Assembly (NCBI RefSeq): GCF_028553805.1
Contig: NZ_CP067140.1
Location: 3,472,001-3,536,000 of the forward strand
Source of the DNA: Paracoccus saliphilus
Lineage (GTDB): Bacteria; Pseudomonadota; Alphaproteobacteria; Rhodobacterales; Rhodobacteraceae
Length of the DNA stretch: 64,000 nucleotides
Direction of reading: 5' to 3'
A program made the translations under genes and the position numbers. A model generated the notes under the pieces. That model was not told the DNA's origin. It worked only from the letters and a program-made list of their open reading frames with translations, and ran no database searches. Below are positions 39,304 to 48,373 of this stretch, piece after piece. The number at the start of each line of letters is the position of its first letter. The first letter of the stretch is position 1.

Positions 39304-40254
39304 TCACGTCAAAGACCAGAAATAGCGTGTCAGATGGAAAAATATCGGGGCCGAGAACACCACCGAATCCAGCCGGTCGATAAAGCCGCCATGTCCCGCG
39401 ATGGCGTGCCCCCAATCCTTGACACCGCGATCGCGCTTGATTGCCGACATGACCAGCCCCCCGAGAAAACCGAACAGCGTGATGATCGCCCCCATCAGCC
39501 CCGCTTGCCACGGATTGAATGGGGTCATCCACCACAGCCCGGCGGCCAACAACGTGGCAGACCCGGCTCCACCCAGAAACCCCTCGATGGTTTTCGAGGG
39601 CGACAGGGAGGGCGCGATCTTGTGCCGCCCGATCAGCTTGCCCCAAATATATTGCAGCACATCACTCATCTGCACGACGATCACCAGGAAGGCGATCAGC
39701 AGCAGGTTCCGCCCCTCGTAGCCCGGTATCGTCAGGTTCAGCAGAGCCGGCACATGCGAAGCGCAGAAGACACAGATCATCAGTGCCCATTGCATCTCGG
39801 CGACACGGATAAGGAAGTTGCGGCTCTCTCCCCGCAAGGCCGACATGATCGGCAAGAGCAGGAAGACATAGACCGGGATGAATACCGCAAAGATGCCGTA
39901 TAGCTCTGCCCAGACAAGATAGTACTGGCCCGGCAGCACGATAAAGAAGACGCCGACCAGGGACCAGTGATCGGCTCGCGTGGCATTTGTCAGCGTCATG
40001 AATTCCCGCAAGGCCGCGAATGAGCACAGGGCGAACAGCAACATGACCCCCATGCGCCCGCCCAGAAACGCCAATGCCAATGCGATGACCATGATCCACC
40101 AAGCGCGAATCCGGTCGTTCAGATTATCGATCGCGGCATTCCCACCCTCTGGCGAAAAGCGCAGCCGCAGGGTCCAACCGATCAGCGAGGCCAGAACCAG
40201 AACGCCTCCTACACCCATGAAAACGGTCAACAGATCGTCGCGCGCTTGCAGCAT
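39304..40254 (-). CDS. Phosphatidate cytidylyltransferase (second CdsA-like, YnbB type)
   Basis: 316 aa with about eight hydrophobic segments. The C-terminal signature includes KIAPSLSPSKTIEGFLGGAG and the region SAIKRDRGVKDWGHAIAGHG followed by GFIDRLDSVVFSAP, which are diagnostic for CdsA. It makes CDP-diacylglycerol from phosphatidate and CTP at the inner membrane. It lies between a PlsC-like acyltransferase and a CDP-alcohol transferase on the same strand, so the three genes provide a complete short route to a phospholipid. The housekeeping cdsA is usually near dxr/uppS, so this is probably a second copy. Confidence 0.9.
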   Translation of the reverse strand: MLQARDDLLTVFMGVGGVLVLASLIGWTLRLRFSPEGGNAAIDNLNDRIRAWWIMVIALALAFLGGRMGVMLLFALCSFAALREFMTLTNATRADHWSLVGVFFIVLPGQYYLVWAELYGIFAVFIPVYVFLLLPIMSALRGESRNFLIRVAEMQWALMICVFCASHVPALLNLTIPGYEGRNLLLIAFLVIVVQMSDVLQYIWGKLIGRHKIAPSLSPSKTIEGFLGGAGSATLLAAGLWWMTPFNPWQAGLMGAIITLFGFLGGLVMSAIKRDRGVKDWGHAIAGHGGFIDRLDSVVFSAPIFFHLTRYFWSLT

Positions 40255-40919
40255 CAGTTGCCATCCTTTCTTGGGCGCAGGTTCAGCAGGGCATCGCGGC
40301 TACGGGCAAGAAACGCATCTTTCTCCTCAGCCGGCTTGATGCGCAGGGCCTCTCCGAAAATCACCTTGCACATCAATGGTACGGGAATAAAACTCCCTTT
40401 CGGCAACACCCTGTTCAAATTGTCTATCCAGACCGGAACCAGATCGATATCGGGGCGTGCCTTGGCAAGATGAAAAAGCCCGCTCTTGAAAGGCAGCAGT
40501 TCCGCGTCAGTCAGGTTGCGCGTTCCTTCGGGAAACAGGATCAGCGATGTGCCATCGTCAAGCGTTCCGGCCATGACCGACACGGGATCGGCGCTCTCCT
40601 CGCTGCGCTGCCGGTCGATCAGCACGGCGTTGAAGACATCCTTGCCGACAAAGCTGCGCAATCCGGTACCGCCCCAATAATCCACCCCCGCGACAGGCCG
40701 GGCCCCCTGCCGCAACGGCTCTGGCAGGACGGACCAGACAAGAATGAAATCGCCGTGACTTGCGTGATTAGCAAAATAGATGCGCTGACGCCGGTCGAGC
40801 GGATCGATACCCTGCCAAAGCGGCTGAACAGCCGTGACAAGGCGGGCAAACAAGGCGATGGCCCGTCCGGAACCGCGTGCCAATGCCTTGCGCAACAAGT
40901 TTCCGCCCCTCCGCGCCAT
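40254..40919 (-). CDS. 1-acyl-sn-glycerol-3-phosphate acyltransferase (PlsC family)
   Basis: 221 aa from the ATG at 40919 (MARRGGNLLRKAL), with GGGGAGAGGCAAGG upstream. The frame continues far upstream to 41198, but that part is AT-rich intergenic sequence. Motif I is YFANHASHGDF at about 48-58 (NHxxxxD), and motif III is LILFPEGTRN. It transfers an acyl chain to lysophosphatidate, making phosphatidate for the next enzyme. Its stop overlaps the CdsA-like start as TGATG. Together with the next two genes it parallels E. coli ynbABC. Confidence 0.88.
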   Translation of the reverse strand: MARRGGNLLRKALARGSGRAIALFARLVTAVQPLWQGIDPLDRRQRIYFANHASHGDFILVWSVLPEPLRQGARPVAGVDYWGGTGLRSFVGKDVFNAVLIDRQRSEESADPVSVMAGTLDDGTSLILFPEGTRNLTDAELLPFKSGLFHLAKARPDIDLVPVWIDNLNRVLPKGSFIPVPLMCKVIFGEALRIKPAEEKDAFLARSRDALLNLRPRKDGN

Positions 40920-41099
40920 CCCTTGCCTCTCCCCAGTTATGTCGACGGCAAAGCTAACGGTTGCGAGGACGGATGCAATCACCCATCCATCGGATTGCGC
41001 ATCGTACCCGTCAGCCTGCTCGCAACAAAACAACCGGATGCCCAATTTCCACGCATCTTTAAGTCCCATCTTACCAATTGAAATTAATAAAAATTTTCC

Positions 41100-41128
41100 T
41101 TGACCACAAAGGTTTTTCTCTCTGTAAT
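41100..41128 (+). promoter_or_regulatory. Candidate promoter P1 of the peptide transporter operon
   Basis: TTGACC (41100-41105), 17-bp spacer, TGTAAT (41123-41128). The surrounding AT-rich sequence supports it. It is about 330 bases before the dppA-like ATG. Confidence 0.5.
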
Positions 41129-41276
41129 GTCCGCAACAGGGCAGAAAGCCTTTGGTAATCAGTCGTCGACAGGGTGGGAATGACGCGTCGTCCAGCAAGC
41201 CGCATCTTCATGGCAATTGGTCCGCGCATTCGCGCCGCGCGGCAGCATGTCCGATATGCACTTGCTGCCCGCGTTA

Positions 41277-41305
41277 TTGGGACGGCTCCCGGATAATGCT
41301 ATGAT
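41277..41305 (+). promoter_or_regulatory. Candidate promoter P2 of the peptide transporter operon
   Basis: TTGGGA (41277-41282), 17-bp spacer, TATGAT (41300-41305), about 150 bases before the dppA-like ATG. The -10 element is close to the consensus. Confidence 0.45.
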
Positions 41306-41458
41306 CTCCACATCCATCCCCGTCCCCGCATCTTGCGCCTCATGCAAAGAGCCACCGTCACCATGAACTGAACCCAGTTCACCCGGACAGGCCAGCATCG
41401 AAATGGCCGTCGCAAAGCGAGCAGAGCATCGGAACTGCCAGCCAACAAGGAGTTAGAA

Positions 41459-43051
41459 ATGTCGTTGCAAAAGAAGATCGCCATCAGCGCCACCGCACTA
41501 TTGCTTTGCGGGACCGCCGCCTCGGCCAAGACACTGGTCTATTGTTCGGAAGGCTCGCCCGAAGGGTTCGATCCGGCCTTGTTCACGGCGGGCACCACCT
41601 TTGATGCCTCGTCGCAGCCTGTCTACAGCCGCCTTGTCGAGTTCGAGACCGGCACCACCAAGGTCATTCCCGGCCTGGCCGAAAGCTGGGAGGTGTCGGA
41701 AGACGGGCTGGAATATACCTTCCATCTGCGTGAAGGCGTCGAGTTCCACTCCAATGACAGTTTCACCCCGTCGCGCGACTTCAATGCGGATGACGTAATC
41801 TTCACCTTCGACCGCCAGCGGCTGGAGGATCATCCTTATCACCAAGTCTCGGGGGGCACCTGGGAATATTTCAACGGCATGTCGATGCCCGACCTGATCA
41901 AGGAGATCGTGAAGGTTGACGATTATACCGTGAAATTCGTGCTGAACCGCCCCGAGGCGCCGATGGTCGCGAATCTCGCCATGGATTTCGCCTCGATCCA
42001 GTCGAAGGAATATGCCGACCAGATGATGGAGGCCGGCACGCCGGAAATGCTGAACCAGGCCCCTGTCGGCACAGGGCCGTTCCAGTTCGTCGCCTATCAG
42101 AAGGATGCGGTCATCCGCTACAAGGCCAACCCCGATTACTGGCGCGGCAAGGCCGCCATCGACGATCTGATCTTTGCCATCACCCCCGACGCCTCGGTCC
42201 GCTACCAGAAGCTGAAGGCCGGGGAATGCCATGTCATGCCCTACCCGAATCCTGCCGATATCGAGGCGATGAAGGCCGATGCCGATATCGACATGCTCGA
42301 ACAGGAAGGGCTGAATGTCGGTTACCTGGCCTATAACACGCAGATGGAGCCCTTCGACGATCCCAAGGTCCGCAAGGCGCTGAACATGGCGATCAACAAG
42401 GAAGCCATCATCGACGTGGTCTTCCAGGGCGCCGGCACCGCGGCCAAGAACCCGGTTCCGCCGACCATGTGGTCCTATAACGATGCGGTCGAGGACGACA
42501 GCTATGACCCCGAGGCCGCCAAGGCCATGCTGGACGAGGCCGGGGTCACCGATCTGTCGATGAAGATCTGGGCGATGCCGGTGCAGCGTCCCTACAATCC
42601 CAATGCCCGCCGCATGGCAGAACTGATCCAGGCCGATTTCGGCGAAGTGGGCGTTGATGTCGAGATCGTCTCGTATGAATGGGGCGAGTATCTTGAACGT
42701 TCGAAAGAGACGGATCGCGACGGTGCCGTGCTTCTGGGCTGGACCGGCGATAATGGCGATCCGGACAATTTCCTGGCCACCTTGCTGGGCTGTGACGCAG
42801 TTGGCGGTGCGAACCGTGCGCAATGGTGTCATGAGCCCTTCGAAGAGCTGATCCAGAAGGCCAAGGTTTCTTCCGATCAGGACGAGCGCACCAGGCTTTA
42901 CGAAGACGCCCAAACCGTCTTCAAGGAACAGGCGCCATGGGCCACGATAGCTCATTCGGTGGTCTACAAACCGGTGCGCAAGGAAGTGACCGGATTCAAG
43001 GTTCATCCGCTCGGCACCCATATCTTCTACGGCGTCGATATCGCCGAGTAA
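41459..43051 (+). CDS. dppA: Dipeptide-type ABC transporter substrate-binding protein (DppA family)
   Basis: 530 aa. A cleavable signal peptide covers about residues 1-23 (ending ASAK), with no lipobox. The SBP_bac_5 family is clear from TLVYCSEGSPEGFDPALF, GLAESWEVSEDGLEYTFHLR, and the long C-terminal region with VLLGWTGDNGDPDNFLATLLG. It binds peptides in the periplasm. A stable hairpin and a palindrome follow the gene before the peptidase, and permease and ATPase genes come after. DppA is preferred over OppA because of length and the YCSEGSPEGF start. Real substrates may include haem or other peptides. Confidence 0.9.
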   Translation: MSLQKKIAISATALLLCGTAASAKTLVYCSEGSPEGFDPALFTAGTTFDASSQPVYSRLVEFETGTTKVIPGLAESWEVSEDGLEYTFHLREGVEFHSNDSFTPSRDFNADDVIFTFDRQRLEDHPYHQVSGGTWEYFNGMSMPDLIKEIVKVDDYTVKFVLNRPEAPMVANLAMDFASIQSKEYADQMMEAGTPEMLNQAPVGTGPFQFVAYQKDAVIRYKANPDYWRGKAAIDDLIFAITPDASVRYQKLKAGECHVMPYPNPADIEAMKADADIDMLEQEGLNVGYLAYNTQMEPFDDPKVRKALNMAINKEAIIDVVFQGAGTAAKNPVPPTMWSYNDAVEDDSYDPEAAKAMLDEAGVTDLSMKIWAMPVQRPYNPNARRMAELIQADFGEVGVDVEIVSYEWGEYLERSKETDRDGAVLLGWTGDNGDPDNFLATLLGCDAVGGANRAQWCHEPFEELIQKAKVSSDQDERTRLYEDAQTVFKEQAPWATIAHSVVYKPVRKEVTGFKVHPLGTHIFYGVDIAE

Positions 43052-43059
43052 GCTTTGGT

Positions 43060-43091
43060 CATGAGGGGCGCGCCTTCATGCGCCTCTCATG
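43060..43091 (+). promoter_or_regulatory. 12-bp hairpin after the substrate-binding protein gene
   Basis: CATGAGGGGCGC (43060-43071), 8-base loop, GCGCCTCTCATG (43080-43091), one G-U pair. It starts nine bases after the stop and has no T-run, so it probably stabilises the receptor mRNA or slows polymerase rather than acting as a full terminator. Confidence 0.6.
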
Positions 43092-43109
43092 ATCAGGTGC
43101 CTGATCATG
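43088..43109. promoter_or_regulatory. 22-bp palindrome over the peptidase start codon
   Basis: CATGATCAGG-TG-CCTGATCATG, ten perfectly paired bases on each side of a two-base centre. It overlaps the right arm of the preceding hairpin by four bases and contains both the AGGTG ribosome binding site and the ATG at 43107 of the M24 peptidase gene. It could be a DNA operator or an RNA switch. Confidence 0.6.
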
Positions 43110-44201
43110 CCAGATAGATACACAGATTTCCGCCGCATCGCGGCCGAACTGGGAACTGATGCGGTCGCTTTGGTTCCCGGCGCTAATTTCACACGCCTCT
43201 ACGGGCATGTGTTCATGAGCAACGAACGTCCATTGGTGGTGGTGATCCCCGTCGAGGGCGATCCCGCTGCCATCGTGCCAAACCTGGAACTGTCCAGTTT
43301 TGCCGCCCTTGATTTCGAGGGCGAGGTTTTCGACTGGCGCGATCAGACGGGCTATGACGAAGCCTTCGCTGCACTGGCCGCACGCCTGCCCTTGCGCTCG
43401 GTCGCAGTAGAGGGGCAATCCATGCGCGTGTTCATCGAACTCGCGTTGCGCAACGCCTGGCCCGGCCTTGGCATCGTGGACGGCGAGGCCCGGATCACCG
43501 GCCTCAGATATCGCAAGACCCCGGACGAGATCGCCGCGATGGAGCGCGCCATCGCCATATCCGAGGCGGCATTGGGCGAGACTCTGGACCAGGTGCGCAT
43601 CGGGCAAACCGAAAAACATGTCGAGCGGATCCTGATCCAGGCGTTGTTCGCCCATGGCGCGGAAGAGCAGGCTTTCGGGGCGCTGGTCGCCGCCGGGGCG
43701 CATAGCGCGGCCTCTCATGCCCATGCGCGCGACGATTACGCGCTACGGGCAGGCGATCCGCTGCTGATCGATTTCGGCGCGCGTTGGGGCGGGCTTTGCG
43801 CCGATATCACCCGCACCGCCTTTGTCGGGCATGTCACCGACGAGGCGGCTTCGGTCTATGAAACCGTGCTGGCGGCCAATCGGCGCGGACACGAGATCGC
43901 CGCGCCGGGCGTGACCGCGCATGAGGTCGATGACGCGGTGATTTCGGTGCTGGAGGCATCCCCCTATGCCGACCGGATCCGAACCAAGACCGGGCACGGG
44001 CTGGGCCGCGATGTCCACGAGGCACCTTATGTCATGCGCGGCAATCATCAGCGGCTGGAACCGGGCGTGGTCTTTACCAATGAACCGGGCCTCTACCAGA
44101 CCGGGGGCTTCGGTATCCGTATCGAGGACGATGTGCTGATCACCGATTCCGGCAACCGCTCCCTGACGACATTCCCCCGAGATATCAGGATCGTAGGCTG
44201 A
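43107..44201 (+). CDS. M24 family metallopeptidase (Xaa-Pro dipeptidase-like)
   Basis: 364 aa from the ATG at 43107. An ATG at 43089 inside the hairpin gives six more residues. The N-terminal creatinase-like domain precedes the pita-bread domain with all metal ligands: LLIDFGARWGGLCADITRTA (two Asp), TGHGLGRDVHEAPYV (His), VVFTNEPGLY (Glu) and FGIRIEDDVLIT (Glu). It has no signal peptide, so it is cytoplasmic. It lies between the binding protein and permease genes, so it probably cleaves imported X-Pro dipeptides. Aminopeptidase P activity is the alternative. Confidence 0.9.
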   Translation: MPDRYTDFRRIAAELGTDAVALVPGANFTRLYGHVFMSNERPLVVVIPVEGDPAAIVPNLELSSFAALDFEGEVFDWRDQTGYDEAFAALAARLPLRSVAVEGQSMRVFIELALRNAWPGLGIVDGEARITGLRYRKTPDEIAAMERAIAISEAALGETLDQVRIGQTEKHVERILIQALFAHGAEEQAFGALVAAGAHSAASHAHARDDYALRAGDPLLIDFGARWGGLCADITRTAFVGHVTDEAASVYETVLAANRRGHEIAAPGVTAHEVDDAVISVLEASPYADRIRTKTGHGLGRDVHEAPYVMRGNHQRLEPGVVFTNEPGLYQTGGFGIRIEDDVLITDSGNRSLTTFPRDIRIVG

Positions 44202-45208
44202 TGCTGAAATTCATCCTTTCGCGGCTGCTGACCTTCCTGCCTACCTTTTTCGGGGTAACGCTGATCTCATTCGCCTTCATCCGCCTTTTGCCCGGCGACC
44301 CGATCACCGTTCTGGCGGGCGAACGCGGCATCTCGGCCGAGCGCCATGCCGAGTTGATGAAGGAATTCGGCTTCGACCAACCGATCCTGCTTCAGTACTG
44401 GGAGTACCTCAAGGGCGTGATGCAGGGCGATCTCGGGCAGAGCCTGGTCACCAAGAAACCGGTCTGGGACGAGTTCTTCACGCTGTTTCCCGCCACGCTG
44501 GAACTGTCGGTCTGCGCGATCATCCTTGCCGTAGCCCTGGGTCTGCCCGCAGGCGTGATCGCGGCGGTGAACAGGGGCAAGTTCTTTGACCGGCTGCTGA
44601 TGTCCACGGCGCTGGTCGGCTATTCGATGCCAATCTTCTGGTGGGCGCTTCTGTTGATCATCGCCTTTTCCGGCTGGCTTGGCTGGACTCCGGTCTCGGG
44701 GCGTATCAGCCTGATGTATTATTTCGACGGCGGCACCGGCTTCATGCTGATCGACTCGCTCAGGTCTGGGCAGGACGGCGCCTTCTGGTCGGCGGTTCAC
44801 CACCTCATCCTTCCAACCATCGTCCTCAGCACCATCCCGCTGGCGGTGATCGCGAGGCAAACCCGCTCGGCCATGCTCGAAGTGCTGTCCGAGGATTACA
44901 TCCGCACCGCCCGCGCCAAGGGGCTTGCACCGCTGCGGGTGAACGGGCTGCACGCCCTGCGCAACGCGCTGATCCCGGTGATCACGGTCATCGGCCTGTC
45001 GGTCGGCACCCTGCTGGCCGGGGCAATCCTGACCGAGACGATCTTTTCCTGGCCCGGCATCGGCAAATGGATGGTCGATTCGATCTTCCGCCGGGATTAC
45101 CCGGTCGTGCAGGGAGGCCTGCTGTTGATCGCCGTGATGGTGATGATCGTGAACCTGATCGTGGATATGCTCTACGGTTTCATCAACCCCAAGATCCGGA
45201 AACGCTGA
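44201..45208 (+). CDS. dppB: Peptide ABC transporter permease DppB
   Basis: 335 aa. The start shares one base with the peptidase stop (TGATG). About six helices, first-helix motif FIRLLPGDPITVLAGERG, and the EAA loop IRTARAKGLAPLRVNGLHA place it in the DppB/OppB group. GAILTETIFSWPGIGKWM is also a family hallmark. It forms the translocation channel with DppC. A longer overlapping frame in DppC numbering begins inside this gene and is not real. Confidence 0.92.
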   Translation: MLKFILSRLLTFLPTFFGVTLISFAFIRLLPGDPITVLAGERGISAERHAELMKEFGFDQPILLQYWEYLKGVMQGDLGQSLVTKKPVWDEFFTLFPATLELSVCAIILAVALGLPAGVIAAVNRGKFFDRLLMSTALVGYSMPIFWWALLLIIAFSGWLGWTPVSGRISLMYYFDGGTGFMLIDSLRSGQDGAFWSAVHHLILPTIVLSTIPLAVIARQTRSAMLEVLSEDYIRTARAKGLAPLRVNGLHALRNALIPVITVIGLSVGTLLAGAILTETIFSWPGIGKWMVDSIFRRDYPVVQGGLLLIAVMVMIVNLIVDMLYGFINPKIRKR

Positions 45209-46110
45209 TGACCGAAACGAGCGATACAGCATCCCAAGCCACCGACCGTCCGGGGCCGCTCCGCGAGTTCTGGCATTACTTCCGCGAGAACCGGGGGGCG
45301 GTCATGGGCCTCTGGGTCTTTGTCGGCTTCATCCTCGTCGCCCTGTTCGCGGATCTGATCGCGCCATACGATCCGACCTCGCAGTTCCGCCAGAACCTGC
45401 TGCAACCACCCTTCTGGCAAGAAGGCGGCAGTATCGCCTTCCCCCTGGGAACGGATGCGCTTGGGCGGGATATGCTGTCGAGATTGCTGCATGGGGCGCG
45501 TTACTCCTTTTATGTCGGAATCGTGGTGGTCACGGTGGCGGCCTCGGGCGGAATCGTGATCGGGCTGATCGCCGGTTTCGCGCCGCGCTGGCTCGATACG
45601 ATCATCATGCGGATCATGGATATCATCCTTGCCTTTCCGTCACTTCTGCTGGCACTGGTGCTAGTGGCAATCCTCGGTCCCTCCCTGACCAATGCCATGA
45701 TCGCCATCGCCATCGTCCTGCAGCCCCATTACGTCCGCCTGACCCGCGCCAGTGTGCTGTCCGAACGCACCAAGGACTACGTGACCGCTGCCCGCGTGGC
45801 GGGTGCGGGCAGGCTGCGGCTGATGTTCCTTACCGTGCTGCCCAATTGCCTGTCGCCGATCATCGTGCAGGCGGCGCTGTCCTTCTCGACCGCCATCCTG
45901 GATGCGGCGGCCCTGGGCTTTCTGGGCATGGGCGCGCAGCCGCCGACGCCCGAATGGGGCACCATGCTGGCCGAAGCACGCGAATTCATCCTGCGCGCAT
46001 GGTGGGTGGTGACCTTCCCCGGCCTTGCCATCCTGTTCACGGTGCTGGCCATCAACCTGATGGGTGACGGGCTACGCGATGCACTCGATCCGAAACTGAA
46101 GCGGAGCTGA
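45208..46110 (+). CDS. dppC: Peptide ABC transporter permease DppC
   Basis: 300 aa from the ATG at 45208 (MTETSDTASQ), overlapping the dppB stop as TGATG. The frame open from 44641 overlaps dppB and is rejected. The OppC N-terminal region (FWHYFRENRGAVMGLWVFVG), FPLGTDALGRDMLSRLLHGA, and the EAA loop YVTAARVAGAGRLRLMFLTV are typical. It is the second channel subunit. The ATPase genes follow after 3 bp. Confidence 0.92.
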   Translation: MTETSDTASQATDRPGPLREFWHYFRENRGAVMGLWVFVGFILVALFADLIAPYDPTSQFRQNLLQPPFWQEGGSIAFPLGTDALGRDMLSRLLHGARYSFYVGIVVVTVAASGGIVIGLIAGFAPRWLDTIIMRIMDIILAFPSLLLALVLVAILGPSLTNAMIAIAIVLQPHYVRLTRASVLSERTKDYVTAARVAGAGRLRLMFLTVLPNCLSPIIVQAALSFSTAILDAAALGFLGMGAQPPTPEWGTMLAEAREFILRAWWVVTFPGLAILFTVLAINLMGDGLRDALDPKLKRS

Positions 46111-46113
46111 TCC

Positions 46114-47091
46114 ATGCCCCTGCTTGAAATCCGCAACCTCTCGGTCGATTTCGTCACTTCCTCGGGGCAGTTCCGGGCAGTGGACGGAGTCGATGTGTCT
46201 GTCGATAATGGCGAGTTGCTTGCCATCGTCGGTGAAAGCGGCTCGGGCAAATCCGTGTCGATGCTGGCGATGATGGGCCTGCTGCCATGGACGGCGACGA
46301 TCACCGCCGATGTCATGCGCTTCGACGGCCATGACCTGCACGCACTCAGCCCGCGGCAGCGGCGCCGGATCATCGGCAAGGACATGGCGATGATCTTCCA
46401 GGAGCCAATGTCATCGCTCAATCCCTGCTTCACCACCGGCTTCCAGCTCAAGGAGGCGCTGCGCCTGCATCTCGGCCTTGATCGCAAGGCCCGCCACCGG
46501 CGCGCGGTTGAGCTGTTCGAGATGGTCGGCATCCCCGCACCCGAAGAGCGGCTGAAGGTCTTCCCGCACCAGATGTCGGGCGGGATGAACCAGCGGGTCA
46601 TGATCGCCATGGCCATTGCCTGCGGCCCCAAACTGCTGATCGCGGATGAGCCGACGACGGCGCTGGACGTGACGATCCAGGCACAAATCCTCGATCTTCT
46701 GACCGGATTGAGACGCGATAGCGACATGGCCCTGATCCTGATCACCCATGACATGGGCGTGGTGGCCGAAACGGCCGAGCGGGTATCGGTGCAATATGCC
46801 GGCCAGAAAGTCGAGGAACAGAAGGTCATCGACCTGTTCGAGACACCGCATCACCCCTATACCGCCGCCCTGCTGGCTGCCCTGCCAGAACGCGCCACCT
46901 CGCGCCATCTACCGACCATTCCGGGCGTCGTGCCGGGACAATTCGACCGGCCGAAAGGCTGCCTGTTCAGCCCTCGCTGCAAATTTGCCGATGAACGTTG
47001 CAGGATCGAGCCTCCGGCACCCATGGGGCCCGAACTCGGCCTTGCCCGCTGTCACTATCCCCTCAATACCAAGACGGAGGTTTCGGCATGA
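46114..47091 (+). CDS. dppD: Peptide ABC transporter ATP-binding protein DppD
   Basis: 325 aa. A cytoplasmic ATPase with Walker A GESGSGKS at about 36-43, the signature [20 protein letters not shown] and Walker [21 protein letters not shown]. The C-terminal oligopeptide/dipeptide extension has [20 protein letters not shown], whose cysteines in such proteins may bind an iron-sulfur cluster. It begins 3 bp after dppC and overlaps dppF as ATGA. The signature glycine spacing is normal. Confidence 0.93.
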   Translation: MPLLEIRNLSVDFVTSSGQFRAVDGVDVSVDNGELLAIVGESGSGKSVSMLAMMGLLPWTATITADVMRFDGHDLHALSPRQRRRIIGKDMAMIFQEPMSSLNPCFTTGFQLKEALRLHLGLDRKARHRRAVELFEMVGIPAPEERLKVFPHQMSGGMNQRVMIAMAIACGPKLLIADEPTTALDVTIQAQILDLLTGLRRDSDMALILITHDMGVVAETAERVSVQYAGQKVEEQKVIDLFETPHHPYTAALLAALPERATSRHLPTIPGVVPGQFDRPKGCLFSPRCKFADERCRIEPPAPMGPELGLARCHYPLNTKTEVSA

Positions 47092-48041
47092 ATGCCCCTG
47101 TGGTCAAGGCGGATAACCTGTCGCGCCATTACGAGGTCAAGGGTGGGCTTTTCTCCGGTCCGCGGATCTTGCGTGCGGTTTCGGACACGAGCTTCGAATT
47201 GCAGCCGGGAAAGACGCTGGCAGTGGTCGGGGAATCCGGCTGCGGTAAATCCACCCTCGCCCGGTTGATCACGATGATCGAGGAACCGACCTCGGGCAAC
47301 TTCACGATCGGCGGAATCGATGCCAACCCGGCCAACCTCAAGCAGTTGCGCACCGATGTGCAGATCGTGTTCCAGAATCCCTATGGCTCGCTGAACCCAC
47401 GCCAGAGGATCGGCGCCGTCCTGACAGAGCCGCTCAAGATAAACCGCCCCGACATCACGGCCGAGGAACGCTCTCGCCGTGCACGCGAGATGCTAGCGCT
47501 GGTGGGGTTGCGGCCCGAGCATTACGACCGCTATCCGCATATGTTCTCGGGCGGGCAGCGGCAGCGCATCGCGGTTGCCCGTGCGCTGATGCTGGAACCC
47601 AAGGTGCTGGTGCTGGACGAACCTGTCTCGGCGCTGGACCTGTCGATACAGAGCCAGATCCTGAACCTGCTGGTAGATCTGCAGGAGCGGCTCGGCCTTG
47701 CCTATCTGTTCATCAGTCACGACCTGTCGGTGGTCAAGCACATGGCCGACGACATCATCGTGATGTATCTGGGCCGGCCAGTCGAAATGGGCAGCAAGGA
47801 CGCCATATTCGCACATCCCCGCCACCCATATACCAAGGCGCTGCTTTCGGCCACGCCCGTCGCGGATCCTCAGGGAAAACCCGATCGGATCAAGCTGGAA
47901 GGCGAATTGCCTTCGCCTTTGAACCTTCCCTCGGGCTGTGCATTCGCACCGCGCTGCTGGAAAGCACAAGAACGCTGCCGCAAGGAGAGGCCCGAACTCG
48001 GGGTAGTCGCAGACCGAGCCGCCTGCTTTTTTCCAGAATGA
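47088..48041 (+). CDS. dppF: Peptide ABC transporter ATP-binding protein DppF
   Basis: 317 aa from the ATG at 47088 ([11 protein letters not shown]), overlapping dppD as ATGA. Walker A is GESGCGKST, the signature [20 protein letters not shown], and Walker [21 protein letters not shown]. The C-terminal [20 protein letters not shown] has the same cysteine extension as DppD. It completes the five-part peptide importer and is the last gene of the operon. No terminator is obvious after it. Confidence 0.93.
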   Translation: MNAPVVKADNLSRHYEVKGGLFSGPRILRAVSDTSFELQPGKTLAVVGESGCGKSTLARLITMIEEPTSGNFTIGGIDANPANLKQLRTDVQIVFQNPYGSLNPRQRIGAVLTEPLKINRPDITAEERSRRAREMLALVGLRPEHYDRYPHMFSGGQRQRIAVARALMLEPKVLVLDEPVSALDLSIQSQILNLLVDLQERLGLAYLFISHDLSVVKHMADDIIVMYLGRPVEMGSKDAIFAHPRHPYTKALLSATPVADPQGKPDRIKLEGELPSPLNLPSGCAFAPRCWKAQERCRKERPELGVVADRAACFFPE

Positions 48042-48373
48042 CTTGCAACGCCTCGATTGTTCATCGGCCCCCGAACGCATCTATCGATTGTCATCGAATG
48101 TCTCGTCGAGAAGTGCATCGCACTCCGCTGGAACTACCCTAACCGGTAGCGTTCATTCCAAGCCCGACGGCATCGGATGCCATAGAAGCAGTACTCGCCT
48201 CTCCAAAGACCACTTCAAGGCGGGTTAGGCCCTTCTTCTTCCTGAAAATATCCCACGGGATCGCCGGCGGGTCGCGCCACTGGTTCGAGAGATCTGCCGG
48301 CGACGGGGTGTGAAACCCCCAGCCATAGCGGGACGCAAAATCCGGCCACAGACAGGGTGGCGCCGTTCCGGCA
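48042..48373. other. Gap between dppF and yqeY with repeat copy E
   Basis: 332 bp between convergent genes. Repeat E occupies 48231-48337. The first 190 bases after dppF show no gene, terminator or strong repeat. Short inverted words such as ATCGATTGTCATCGAAT near 48082 are weak. Confidence 0.55.
48231..48337 (-). repeat. Intercistronic repeat, copy E, with extra hairpin
   Basis: On the minus strand it starts TTGCGTCCCGCTATGGC, has a short GGGGT-TTCAC-ACCCC stem, then about 50 extra bases containing TCGCCGGC...GCCGGCGA, and ends GGGATATTTTCAGG followed by AAGAAGAAGG. The ATG of other copies is AGG here. It lies downstream of yqeY, not before a gene. Confidence 0.7.

Larger units (their letters stand above)
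40920..41458. other. Long gap upstream of the peptide transporter, with two promoters
   Basis: 539 bp between the divergent plsC and dppA-like genes, more AT-rich than its surroundings between about 41040 and 41130. No gene is supported. It holds two good sigma-70-like promoters pointing toward dppA. The upstream one would give a leader of about 320 bases, in which I recognise no riboswitch or small protein. Confidence 0.6.
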
